From positions 4,588,501 through 4,652,500 of the forward strand of contig NZ_CP120742.1 in the NCBI RefSeq assembly GCF_029581275.1: a stretch of DNA of 64,000 bases, in the 5' to 3' direction. The position numbers and the translations under genes were made by a program. The notes under the pieces are model-generated. The model did not search any database and was not told where the DNA came from. It was given only the letters and a program-made list of their open reading frames with translations. Shown here in pieces: positions 55,396-62,373 of this stretch; within the stretch, counting starts at the first letter, position 1, and every line of letters begins with the position of its first letter. This stretch comes from Micromonospora sp. WMMD1155. GTDB lineage: Bacteria; Actinomycetota; Actinomycetes; Mycobacteriales; Micromonosporaceae.

Positions 55396-55614
55396 ATGCC
55401 CGTCAAACCGAAGTGGGAACAGCTCGCGGATCACATCCGGAGCCAGATTGAGTCGGGAGAACTCGCGCCGGGGGACCAGTTGCCGTCCACGATGCAGCTC
55501 AAGGCTCAGCATGGCGTCTCAACGACCGTGGTCCGGCAGGCCATCCTGGTCCTTCAGACCCAAGGTTGGGTGCAGGGCGTTCACGGGCTTGGAGTGTTCG
55601 TCGCCGAGCGCTAA
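55396..55614 (+). CDS. Mini-GntR DNA-binding protein
   Basis: This 72-residue protein consists only of a GntR winged helix: WEQLADHIRSQIESGELAPGDQLPSTMQLKAQHGVSTTVVRQAILVLQTQGWVQGVHGLGVFVAE. There is no effector-binding domain, so it is either a constitutive repressor or acts with a partner. Such one-domain GntR proteins occur as control proteins of actinomycete accessory elements. ATG 55396 follows GGGAG five bases upstream. It is divergent from the four-gene operon and probably controls the gap that contains the inverted repeats. Its third-position GC is lower than in neighbouring housekeeping genes. Confidence 0.85.
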   Translation: MPVKPKWEQLADHIRSQIESGELAPGDQLPSTMQLKAQHGVSTTVVRQAILVLQTQGWVQGVHGLGVFVAER

Positions 55615-55640
55615 CCGTCTCGGCCTTCGCGCAGGTCTTG

Positions 55641-55690
55641 AGATCTTGGAAGGAAAGCGCCCCTGGAAGGGCCGAAATCTTCCAAGATCT
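55641..55690. terminator. Stem-loop with perfect 12-bp arms after the GntR gene
   Basis: AGATCTTGGAAG (55641-55652) pairs perfectly with 55679-55690 around 26 bases that include GGAAAGCGCC and GGGCC. It starts 26 bases after the GntR stop. It may be a terminator or a structured leader for the downstream DUF6244 gene. Confidence 0.6.
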
Positions 55691-55812
55691 AGCGCTGCGG
55701 GGGCCGCGATACGCAATCGCGTGGTCGCGCTCGGTGCGCGGATTTCGTACGCTCCCTTGTGGTCTCCGCCGGTGCGGTGGTGGAGGCGATGGTCGACCAC
55801 GGGGAGGTGCGC

Positions 55813-56076
55813 GTGAGCGCGGCACAGATCATCGCGAGGTTGGCGGCGGCGTCGCAGAAGCTGGACGAGGCGAAGGCCAAGACCGCAGCGGCGGCGCAGG
55901 ACGCCGCCGAGGCGCGGGCACTCGTCGCCGGTGCCCTGGAAGGTGTGGCTGCGGGTCCGCTGGTCGGCATGATCGACGCGTACCGTCAGGCGCTGGCGCA
56001 GGCGTCGCAGGGTGGCGAGCCGGCCAAGCAGCACGTCCAGGAGACGATCGCCAAGGTCCGAGCGCTGGGAAACTGA
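55813..56076 (+). CDS. DUF6244-like small helical protein
   Basis: The 87-residue product SAAQIIARLAAASQKLDEAKAKTAAAAQDAAEARALVAGALEG... matches my memory of the Micromonosporaceae DUF6244 family; it is almost entirely helical and probably a coiled coil. Its function is unknown. GTG 55813 is chosen because GGGGAGG lies six bases upstream. A longer form from GTG 55759 (105 residues) would be leaderless, as TACGCT (55748-55753) lies five bases upstream. It is the first gene of a group of four closely packed small genes. Confidence 0.75.
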   Translation: MSAAQIIARLAAASQKLDEAKAKTAAAAQDAAEARALVAGALEGVAAGPLVGMIDAYRQALAQASQGGEPAKQHVQETIAKVRALGN

Positions 56077-56129
56077 CCACGGGTGGTGGCAGCACAACCC
56101 GCCAACCACCCGCAGCGGCGGACATCACC

Positions 56130-56429
56130 TTGCGACCTGCGATTCCACCTTCGGCAGCGGCATTGGCCGACCGCGACGGACGACGCGTTGCACGTAGTCG
56201 AGAGGGACGGGAAGCGCCTCCGCCCACACGGCGCAAGAAAGTCAGCGCGGAGGCGATTGCTGTTGGTGGTTCATCGGCGGCGACAGCGTGGGCGACCGTC
56301 TCAGAGTTCCTGCCAGCTCTGCCGAAGGCAGTAGCCGGCGTCGTGCTCGGGGCGGTAGCCACCTGGGGATCCCTCAAGGCTTACAAGGCGAGATCGCAGA
56401 ACGACGGAGGTTCAGTTGAAGATCGATGA
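56130..56429 (+). CDS. Small hypothetical membrane protein
   Basis: The frame ending at 56429 encodes RKKVSAEAIAVGGSSAATAWATVSEFLPALPKAVAGVVLGAVATWGSLKAYKARSQNDGG in its conserved-looking end, with one hydrophobic helix (about PKAVAGVVLGAVATWGSL). TTG 56130 gives about 99 residues, but the start is uncertain; the first 40 residues are Arg/Pro-rich and may not be translated. It overlaps the next gene by 14 bases. Support comes from gene packing and the hydrophobic segment only. Confidence 0.45.
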   Translation: MRPAIPPSAAALADRDGRRVARSREGREAPPPTRRKKVSAEAIAVGGSSAATAWATVSEFLPALPKAVAGVVLGAVATWGSLKAYKARSQNDGGSVEDR

Positions 56430-56862
56430 GCGAGTCGAGCAGCTCGTCCGCGACGCGTTGCACTGGGCCGTCAAGCGGCAGCCGGGCAAATTTGACGAGG
56501 CACTGAAGACGTTCTCCGACGAGCCAACGCGGCGGTCGGCCATGGAACTGCTCATCTCTATCTCTGCCTTCGTCAGTGCTGACATCTGCGCGGGAAAACC
56601 ATCACTACCCCAAATACGGGAGTTGGCGGCCGAGGTTGCCGAGGCCGAGGCCTGGACTTCCGTAACCGCTGGTGAAGTCGAAGCCTTCCTCAGTGCCGTG
56701 CTGACCGGTCGACCGCTGTCGGGAGTGCTACCAGCCGGCAGCGCAGTCGTTCTTGCCTTCGTTGTGGCGGCGAGTCTCCTGTCGCTGCGTCCGAAAGACG
56801 AGGGGGAGTGGTGGTTCGACTATCTGGACAAGGTGGAGGCGGCGATCGAGGCGGCCGGGTGA
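56416..56862 (+). CDS. Hypothetical protein of the DUF6244 gene group
   Basis: The 148-residue product has no recognised family. It reads as helical: IDERVEQLVRDALHWAVKRQPGKFDEALKTFSDEPTRRSAMELLISISAFVSADICAG, then LAAEVAEAEAWTSVTAGEVEAFLSAVLTGRPLSGVLPAGSAVVLAFVVAASLLSL, and a tail EGEWWFDYLDKVEAAIEAAG. One stretch (SAVVLAFVVAASLLSL) is hydrophobic but short. TTG 56416 follows GGAGG at five bases. Its stop overlaps the next start by one base, so the genes are coupled. Confidence 0.7.
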   Translation: MKIDERVEQLVRDALHWAVKRQPGKFDEALKTFSDEPTRRSAMELLISISAFVSADICAGKPSLPQIRELAAEVAEAEAWTSVTAGEVEAFLSAVLTGRPLSGVLPAGSAVVLAFVVAASLLSLRPKDEGEWWFDYLDKVEAAIEAAG

Positions 56863-57353
56863 TGGGCGCGCCTGATTCCCATGCCAGGGACGGCGGGTCC
56901 CTGGACGGCTTTCGCATCAGCTTCGTGCCGGCGAGCGTCGGTGACCTGGTCTCGGACTTCGCTTCCGAGTGGGAGGACGTCACTGTCTCTACGCGGGTCT
57001 GGGAGCGCCAGGTCGAGGACGGCCACCGAGTCGACCTGCGAGTGCACGTGCTCCGGGGCGATCGGCTGGGTAACCTCGCCGAGTTACGCGACTTCCTGGC
57101 CGAGTACCACGAGCGCGATCCTGCTGACGAGGCGTTCACTGAGTTTCAGCACGGCGAGGGTCCCGGCCTCATCGGCACCGCCGAAGCGTTCTGGCTAACC
57201 ACGCCCGGGGTGGCAGTCGACCTGCTACTCGATCCGGAGCGGTTGACTGTGGACACTCTGCGGCCGACTGCGCTGGGAATTACCGCAGCCGCAGCAGGTC
57301 CCGCCAGCCCGTCGGACTCAGACGAACCGCCCGCCCCGAACAAGGAGACCTGA
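56862..57353 (+). CDS. Hypothetical protein of the DUF6244 gene group
   Basis: The 163-residue product looks globular and mixed alpha/beta: GFRISFVPASVGDLVSDFASEWEDVTVSTRVWERQVEDGHRVDLRVHVLRGDRLGNLAELRDFLAEYHERDPADEAFTEFQHGEGPGLIGTAEAFWLTTPGVAVDLLLDPERL. The last 30 residues are polar and Pro-rich. No motif is recognised. ATG 56862 overlaps the preceding stop (TGATG). It is the last gene of the group; a 73-base gap follows before the antitoxin promoter. Confidence 0.68.
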   Translation: MGAPDSHARDGGSLDGFRISFVPASVGDLVSDFASEWEDVTVSTRVWERQVEDGHRVDLRVHVLRGDRLGNLAELRDFLAEYHERDPADEAFTEFQHGEGPGLIGTAEAFWLTTPGVAVDLLLDPERLTVDTLRPTALGITAAAAGPASPSDSDEPPAPNKET

Positions 57354-57413
57354 GCGGGCGGCGTCAGAATGCGGTGACCCTGCGTGTCGCTGACGATCGG
57401 TGGTGCGATTCGG

Positions 57414-57419
57414 TAGGCT
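57414..57419 (+). promoter_or_regulatory. -10 box of a leaderless antitoxin transcript
   Basis: TAGGCT lies seven bases before ATG 57427, so transcription should start at the ATG. The context GATTCGGTAGGCTCCCTGGT closely resembles GATTTCGTACGCTCCCTTGT before 55759, suggesting a shared promoter type in this region. Confidence 0.55.
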
Positions 57420-57426
57420 CCCTGGT

Positions 57427-57738
57427 ATGACCGGATCGGTGAGCAAGAAGTCGTTCTCGCTTCCGCAAGACGTGGCGGAGCGCCTGGAGCGTGAGCCCAA
57501 CGCCAGCGCGTACGTGGTCGACACGATCCGGGCACGGATGCGTGCGGAGGATCTCGACGCCGAGTTGGCCCGCCGGGGGATGACCGTGTCGGCGGAGGGC
57601 CAGGCCCGGGCCAGGGCCCAGCGCGCCCAGGTCGAGCAGGAATGGTCCTCTGGTCGACGCGCCGCACTTCGGGACCGTTCCCGCCGTGCGGCAGCGGAGA
57701 TGCTCGACGGCTCTGGCAGTCAGGCATCGGCGGCGTGA
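57427..57738 (+). CDS. Putative antitoxin of a PIN-type toxin-antitoxin pair
   Basis: This 103-residue protein starts with a ribbon-helix-helix-like segment VSKKSFSLPQDVAERLEREPNASAYVVDTIRARMRAEDLDAELARRGM, followed by a charged helical tail with Arg and Ala repeats (QARARAQRAQVEQEW, RAALRDRSRRAAAEML). Such a layout is usual for type II antitoxins that bind DNA by the N-terminus and toxin by the C-terminus. Its stop overlaps the start of the PIN-like gene by four bases (GTGA). The transcript is probably leaderless. Confidence 0.75.
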   Translation: MTGSVSKKSFSLPQDVAERLEREPNASAYVVDTIRARMRAEDLDAELARRGMTVSAEGQARARAQRAQVEQEWSSGRRAALRDRSRRAAAEMLDGSGSQASAA

Positions 57739-58139
57739 CGGGTCCCGACGCGCCGGCGGTCCGGCTGATACTGGACCGGTCCGCGCTGCTCGCCTACGTG
57801 GCTGGGTCGATGGATGTCGCTGAACCCATCCACGAGGTCGCCCAGGATGGGGTGCGGTTCGGCGTTCCGGCGGTGGTCGCGGCCGAGGTGCTGGCGGTGG
57901 TGGACGACCCGGGTGATCGGGCGGTGCTGCACCGACTGCTCGAACGTCCCGCCTGCGCGGTGTTGCCGACCTGGGGCGAGGGCTGGCAGGAGTTGGCGTA
58001 CTGGCGGGTTGTCACCGGTCGGGTTGACCTGGCCGCCGCCGTGATGGCTGTCCTGGAGCACGACGCCTCCGTGCTGACCAGCGAAGGTAAGGCGTACGGC
58101 GACGGCGGCGACCTTCCGGTCATCCGCTTCCCTCACTAG
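57735..58139 (+). CDS. PIN-domain-like toxin
   Basis: The 134-residue protein has PIN-like features: LILDRSALLAYVAGSMDVAEPIHEVAQDGVRFGVPAVVAAEVLAVV gives the first aspartate (LDRSALLAY) and the glutamate (AAEV), and VDLAAAVMAVLEHDASVLTSEGKAY gives a later aspartate-containing strand-helix. In active PIN RNases four acidic residues coordinate Mg2+. One usual position, the D of the T-x-D-x-R-D motif, reads LTSEGK here, so activity is not assured. It is encoded immediately after the antitoxin and overlaps the convergent nitroreductase gene by 20 bases. Confidence 0.75.
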   Translation: MTGPDAPAVRLILDRSALLAYVAGSMDVAEPIHEVAQDGVRFGVPAVVAAEVLAVVDDPGDRAVLHRLLERPACAVLPTWGEGWQELAYWRVVTGRVDLAAAVMAVLEHDASVLTSEGKAYGDGGDLPVIRFPH

Positions 58140-58578
58140 TGCGTTCGATGATGACCAGGGGAATCTCCCGCTCGGTCCCCTTCTGGTAGCGCGCGTAGGT
58201 AGGGAAGACCTTCGTCATCACCGGCCACAGCCGGACGCGCTCCTCGGCGGTCGCCGTGCGGGCCCGGCCGACGAACCGCTCCGCGTCGACCTGGACCTCC
58301 ACGGTCGGGTCGGCGCTCAGGTTCAGGTACCAGGCCGGGTGCTTGTCCGCCCCGCCGTTGGACGCCACCAGCAGGTGGTCGTCGCCGTCGCGTCCGTACA
58401 TCAGCGCGGTGCGGCGCAGTGTGCCGCTGCGGCGTCCGCGGGTGGTGAGAAGCAGCGAGGGTACGCCGTGGAAGGTGCCGCCGTCCGCGCCGTCGGTCTG
58501 CACGTAGCGCCGGATGTGGCTGGCGACCCAGCCGACCGGGCTGTCCTCGACCGTCTCGTGCTGATCCTGCTCGGTCAA
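58120..58578 (-). CDS. F420-dependent nitroreductase/quinone reductase-like (Ddn/DUF385) protein
   Basis: This 152-residue split-barrel protein belongs to the actinobacterial Ddn-like family that uses coenzyme F420. Motifs are GVPSLLLTTRGRRSGTLRRTALMYGRDGDDHLLVASNGGADKHPAWYLNLSADPTVEVQV (F420 phosphate and strand contacts) and VFPTYARYQKGTEREIPLVIIER. Members reduce nitro compounds or quinones. TTG 58578 is set by GAGGAGG eight bases upstream. It is convergent with the PIN gene. Confidence 0.9.
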   Translation of the reverse strand: MTEQDQHETVEDSPVGWVASHIRRYVQTDGADGGTFHGVPSLLLTTRGRRSGTLRRTALMYGRDGDDHLLVASNGGADKHPAWYLNLSADPTVEVQVDAERFVGRARTATAEERVRLWPVMTKVFPTYARYQKGTEREIPLVIIERTSEGSG

Positions 58579-58611
58579 GGGATTGCCTCCTCGGGAAGGG
58601 TGACAGGACGG

Positions 58612-59589
58612 TCAGCCGCGCGAGCGGGGCAGGCAGCACTTCTTGTACTTGGTGCCGGACCCGCACCAGCAGAGGTCGTTGCGGCCGGGTGGCCAGGCGG
58701 TCACGCCGGCCTCGTCGAGGCTGTCGGCGTACTCGTCGAGGGTTTCCTCGTCAATGGGGTCGACGCCGGCGAAGGCCGCCAGGCCCGCGACCGTGCCCGT
58801 GACCACGCCCAGGTCGGCGCCGCCCAGCCCGGAAGCCTCGACGAGGGCGCGTTCGAGGTTGGCGCGGTGTTCGTCCCAGGTGGGCGGGTAGCTCTCGGCG
58901 AGCGCCGACCAGCGCACCAGCAGCGCGTCGAACTCCGCCTTCGGCCAGAACAGCAGCGTCGCCGGGCCGTCGTCCAGGGCGTCGAGCGCGTGGTCGCTGG
59001 CGGCGCGCAGCCGGTCGGCGAGGTTGTCGTACTCGTCGTGCGGCAGACCCAGGTCCTCGCGCAGGTCGTGCCGTTGCTGGGTCAGGCCGAAGATCATGGC
59101 GGCGGCCTCGTCCTGGGCGTCCTCGGACTCGTGTTGGTGGGTGCGGGTCCGTTCCAGGATCGCGTCGAGTGCCCCGGTCAGCCACTCCAGCGCCGTCTCG
59201 GTGTGGTCGGATTCGACCAACTCGTCGATCAGGTACGCGGCGTCGGGGTGGGTCTCCAGCAGCGGGCGTAGCGCGGTCAGCTCGGCCAGACCCTCGTCGG
59301 TACGGCCGAGGCGTAGCAGCAGGCCGCCGCGCACCGCCCGGGGGTACGCGTCCTCGTCGGGCTGTTCGGCGATGGCGCGGGTGGCCAGGGCGAGCGCGTC
59401 GGCGCGGTCGCCGGCCTGCTCCAGGATGTCCGCGGCGACCAGCAGGGCGAACCCGGTGTCGGCGGGGTCCGCGACCCGCCCCTCGTCGACGGCGCCCACC
59501 AGTTCGGCGACCAGCGCGGCCGGGTCAGGGCTTCCCGGGCCCAGGGCGCCGATCTGCTCGATGCGGTCGGCGGTCAACAGTTCCGGCAT
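58612..59589 (-). CDS. SEC-C zinc-motif protein with helical repeats
   Basis: The 325-residue protein ends with the SEC-C zinc-binding motif NDLCWCGSGTKYKKCCLPRS. The N-terminal 300 residues are helical and TPR-like: DPADTGFALLVAADILEQAGDRADALALATRAI, then LRLGRTDEGLAELTALRPLLETHPDAAYLIDELVE, and acidic helices EDAQDEAAAMIFGLTQQRHDLREDLGL. SEC-C tails are found on SecA and on many proteins of unknown role. ATG 59589 is preferred over an upstream frame that runs through the 15-base tandem repeat (59646-59705). Confidence 0.82.
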   Translation of the reverse strand: MPELLTADRIEQIGALGPGSPDPAALVAELVGAVDEGRVADPADTGFALLVAADILEQAGDRADALALATRAIAEQPDEDAYPRAVRGGLLLRLGRTDEGLAELTALRPLLETHPDAAYLIDELVESDHTETALEWLTGALDAILERTRTHQHESEDAQDEAAAMIFGLTQQRHDLREDLGLPHDEYDNLADRLRAASDHALDALDDGPATLLFWPKAEFDALLVRWSALAESYPPTWDEHRANLERALVEASGLGGADLGVVTGTVAGLAAFAGVDPIDEETLDEYADSLDEAGVTAWPPGRNDLCWCGSGTKYKKCCLPRSRG

Positions 59590-59645
59590 GGACACATCCT
59601 GACGACGGCTGATGGGCGCAGGCGGCCAGCCTAGCTCCGACACCG

Positions 59646-59705
59646 CCGCACCCGGCGCAGCCGCACCCGACACTGCCGCACCCGACACTGCCGCACCCGG
59701 CGCCG
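59646..59705 (+). repeat. Four tandem copies of a 15-base unit
   Basis: Units at 59646, 59661, 59676 and 59691 all start CCGCACCCG; the middle two are identical (CCGCACCCGACACTG) and the outer two read CCGCACCCGGCGC plus two bases. The array is intergenic, upstream of the SEC-C gene. Confidence 0.85.
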
Positions 59706-59743
59706 GCCGGGCCCGGCCGACCGGCGCCGGTCGTGTCAACGGA

Positions 59744-60034
59744 TCAGCGTTCGTCGACGAGCTGGACCTCCTCGGCGGTGGGGTCGATGGCCAGCGCGAA
59801 CGCCGCCGTGCCGGCGGCGCTGCCCGGTGTCACCTCCCGTGCCGCCGCCAGCTGCTCGGCCGACTCCCACCGCCACACGCCCACCCACTGCCGCTCGTCG
59901 ACGCGGCCGAGGCGGGCCTCGAGCGGGCCGCCGACGGCCGCCCGGGTGGCCGACACGAGGTCGGCGTGGCGGGTGGGCACCTGCTCGGCGTGAGCGGGGT
60001 CGGCGGTGAAGCGTGTGATCACGAGCAGAGACAT
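59744..60034 (-). CDS. ABM-like small monooxygenase/dimeric alpha-beta-barrel protein
   Basis: The 96-residue protein has the ferredoxin-like order of antibiotic-biosynthesis monooxygenases: LLVITRFTADPAHAEQVPTRHADLVSATRAAVG, then LEARLGRVDERQWVGVWRWESAEQLAAAREV. No metal ligands are obvious. It is divergent from a TetR gene across 59 bases that contain a clear palindrome, so it is probably the regulator's target. Confidence 0.8.
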   Translation of the reverse strand: MSLLVITRFTADPAHAEQVPTRHADLVSATRAAVGGPLEARLGRVDERQWVGVWRWESAEQLAAAREVTPGSAAGTAAFALAIDPTAEEVQLVDER

Positions 60035-60046
60035 CGCTGTAGTTCC

Positions 60047-60086
60047 TCTCTAGAGTTGACTTCTAGTAACTTGTTCTAGAGATAAT
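60047..60086. promoter_or_regulatory. Divergent promoter/operator of the ABM-TetR pair
   Basis: TCTCTAGA (60047-60054) and TCTAGAGA (60075-60082) form a perfect inverted repeat with a 20-base spacer; CTCTAGAG inside it is itself palindromic. TTGACT (60056-60061) and GATAAT (60081-60086) give a plus-strand promoter with 19-base spacing that overlaps the repeat. Binding by the TetR product is inferred. Confidence 0.65.
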
Positions 60087-60093
60087 CTCTCGC

Positions 60094-60726
60094 ATGAGCG
60101 ATGTCAAGGGCTTGGGACTACGCAGCCAGAAGGCGCGACAAACCCGGCAGAAGATCCTGGCGGCCGCGCGGGAGTTGTTCGTCGAGCGCGGCTACGGCGC
60201 GACGAATCTTCAGGACGTGGCGGCGGCAGCCCAGGTGGCGGTGCAGACGATCTACTTCGCCTTCGGCAACAAGCGCACACTGCTCAAAGAGCTGATCGAT
60301 GTCACGGTGGCCGGGGACGACGAGCCGGTGGCCACCATGGACCGGCAGTGGTTTCGGGCCGCCATGGCTGCCGGGACGGCGCAGGAGCAGTTGCGCGCGC
60401 ACGTCGACGGCACCATGGCGGTGCTGGACCGGGTGGCGCCGATCATGCGGATGCTCGATGCCGCCGTCGCGACGGACGCCGAGGTCGCCGCGATCTGGCC
60501 CCCGGAGATCGATCCCCGGTACGTGGTGCACGAGGCCGCCGCGACGTCGCTGATGACCAAGCCGGGGGCGCGTACCGACGTGTCCGTCGCGCAGGCTGCC
60601 GACGTGCTCTACGCCCTGCTCGGCCCGGAGCTCTACCTGGTCCTGGTACGGGAGCGGGGGTGGTCGCCGCAGCGCTGGTCGGAGTGGGCTTTCGCCACCC
60701 TGCGCGCCCAGCTCTGCGTCACCTGA
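60094..60726 (+). CDS. TetR-family transcriptional regulator
   Basis: This 210-residue protein has the TetR HTH at about 14-60: TRQKILAAARELFVERGYGATNLQDVAAAAQVAVQTIYFAFGNKRTLLKEL. The C-terminal ligand domain (RQWFRAAMAAGTAQEQLRAHVDG, RVAPIMRMLDAAV, VSVAQAADVLYALLGPELYLVLVRERGW) is of the common TetR_C type. It is divergent from the ABM gene, which it likely represses together with itself through the CTCTAGAG repeats. Confidence 0.92.
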   Translation: MSDVKGLGLRSQKARQTRQKILAAARELFVERGYGATNLQDVAAAAQVAVQTIYFAFGNKRTLLKELIDVTVAGDDEPVATMDRQWFRAAMAAGTAQEQLRAHVDGTMAVLDRVAPIMRMLDAAVATDAEVAAIWPPEIDPRYVVHEAAATSLMTKPGARTDVSVAQAADVLYALLGPELYLVLVRERGWSPQRWSEWAFATLRAQLCVT

Positions 60727-60731
60727 CGCGC

Positions 60732-60765
60732 CGGAGCCCGGGACGGCTGACCGTCCCGGGCTCCG
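60732..60765. terminator. Perfect 15-bp bidirectional hairpin
   Basis: CGGAGCCCGGGACGG (60732-60746) pairs perfectly with 60751-60765 around CTGA, six bases after the TetR stop and before the convergent MFS gene stop. Confidence 0.85.
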
Positions 60766-60780
60766 ACCGACCGACGAACC

Positions 60781-62247
60781 TCAGCGGGTCGCGGGCATGG
60801 TGGCGAACTCGCCGGCTAGCTCCGACTCGACGATCGTCGCGGTGGACGGCCCGCGACCGGCCGACGCCCGCCGGGCGGACGGGACGGCCAGGGCCGCGAG
60901 GGTGGCCGCGACGGCGATCGCGGTGAGGAGGAGAAACCCCATCGTGAAGTCGGCCTCCCGGGGCAGGCCGCTGGCCTGCGGGTGGGCGGTGATCACGCCA
61001 CTGACCACGGCCGCGCCGATCGCGCCGCCGATGGTGCGGATGTTGGCGTTCATGCCGGTGGCCACGCCGGTCTGGCTGGCGGGCACGCTGGCGACGATCA
61101 GGTTGGCCATCGACGCGAAGGCCAGGCCGATGCCGAGACCGGCCAGGCCACCGGCGACGGCGACCTCCCAGCGGGTGTCGTGGGCGGTGGCCAGCATGGC
61201 GGACGCGGCCACGTTGAACGCGGCACCGGACGCGAGCTGCGCCTTGGCGCTGAAGACGGCCTGGAGGCGGCCGGCGACGAGGCCGGCGACGAACATCGCG
61301 ACGAGCATCGGCAGCATGAGCAGACCGGCCTGGCTGATGCTGGCGCCGAAGCCGTAGCCGGCGGTGGCCGGGGTCTGCACGAACTGGGGGAGGAAGGCGT
61401 ACACGGAGAACATCGACGCGCCGTAGAGCAGGGCGACCAGGTTGGTGGTCCACACGCCGGGCAGGCGCATCATCCGCATGTCGATCAGCGGGTTGGCCGA
61501 GCGCACCTCGGCGACCAGCCAGCCGGCCAGCAGCACCACGGCGAGCGCGAGCAGGCCGACCACCCGGGTGGAGGTCCAGCCCCAGGCCGCGCCCTGGCTG
61601 ATCGGCAGCAGCAGCGCGACCAGCCAGCCGGAGAGCAGCAGCGTGGCGCGCCAGTCGATGCGTCCGGGGGTGCGGACCGGCGACTCGGGAATGAACAGGT
61701 GGGCGGCGACGGCGGTCAGGCCCACCACGACCATCGGGATCCAGAACAGCCACCGGTAGTCCAGCGCGGCGACGATCGGGCCGGCCAGCACGATGCCCAG
61801 GCCACCGCCCGCCGCGACGATCGCCGAGATGGCGCCGACGGCCGAGGAGACCCGGGCGGCCGGGAACTCGTCCCGGATGATGCCGAACGACAGCGGGAAG
61901 ACCGCGCCGCCGATGCCCTGCACGACGCGGGCGACGATGAGGACGCCGATGTTCGGGGCGATGGCGGCCACCAGGCAGCCGAGGGCGAGCGCGGCGAGCG
62001 AGGCGACGAGCATCCGCTCCTTGCCGACCATGTCGCCGACCCGCCCGAGGATCGGCGTGAAGATCGACGCCGAGAGCAGGTAGGCGGTGAGCACCCAGGT
62101 CACGGTGTTCTGGGAGGTGTGCAGGTCCTGCTGGATGGTCGGCAGCACCGGGGTGATCAGCGACTGGAGCATCGCGAAGAACCCGGCGCCGGCCGCGAGC
62201 ACGGTGAAGGTGAGCCGACGCGAGCTGCGTCGGGAGGTCACTGCCAC
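60781..62247 (-). CDS. DHA2-type MFS drug exporter
   Basis: The 488-residue transporter has about 14 membrane helices and the DHA2 features FFAMLQSLITPVLPTIQQDLHTSQNTVTWVLTAYLLSASIFTPILGRVGDMVGKERMLV (motifs D1 and A) and RVVQGIGGAVFPLSFGIIRDEF with GGGLGIVLAGPIVAALDYRWLFWI (motif C). It should extrude lipophilic drugs with proton antiport. GTG 62247 has AGGAG nine bases upstream; GTG 62289 is less likely. It is divergent from a TetR gene, with three operator-like sites between. Confidence 0.93.
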   Translation of the reverse strand: MAVTSRRSSRRLTFTVLAAGAGFFAMLQSLITPVLPTIQQDLHTSQNTVTWVLTAYLLSASIFTPILGRVGDMVGKERMLVASLAALALGCLVAAIAPNIGVLIVARVVQGIGGAVFPLSFGIIRDEFPAARVSSAVGAISAIVAAGGGLGIVLAGPIVAALDYRWLFWIPMVVVGLTAVAAHLFIPESPVRTPGRIDWRATLLLSGWLVALLLPISQGAAWGWTSTRVVGLLALAVVLLAGWLVAEVRSANPLIDMRMMRLPGVWTTNLVALLYGASMFSVYAFLPQFVQTPATAGYGFGASISQAGLLMLPMLVAMFVAGLVAGRLQAVFSAKAQLASGAAFNVAASAMLATAHDTRWEVAVAGGLAGLGIGLAFASMANLIVASVPASQTGVATGMNANIRTIGGAIGAAVVSGVITAHPQASGLPREADFTMGFLLLTAIAVAATLAALAVPSARRASAGRGPSTATIVESELAGEFATMPATR

Positions 62248-62373
62248 GAGAGAAGACTCCTGATAACGGTACGGAGGGAGGTGTGTCACCCGTCGTCTCT
62301 GGCGGGCGGGCTTGTCGGGTCCGGGCGATCGGGGTGGCCAGGCGGCGATCGTGCGGGTCCCGAGGTAAGCTAA

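Noticed and set aside
53186..58139. Integrated phage or conjugative element
   Set aside because: The mini-GntR, toxin-antitoxin pair and small unknown genes hint at an island, but there is no integrase, relaxase, replication gene, tRNA or flanking direct repeat in view.
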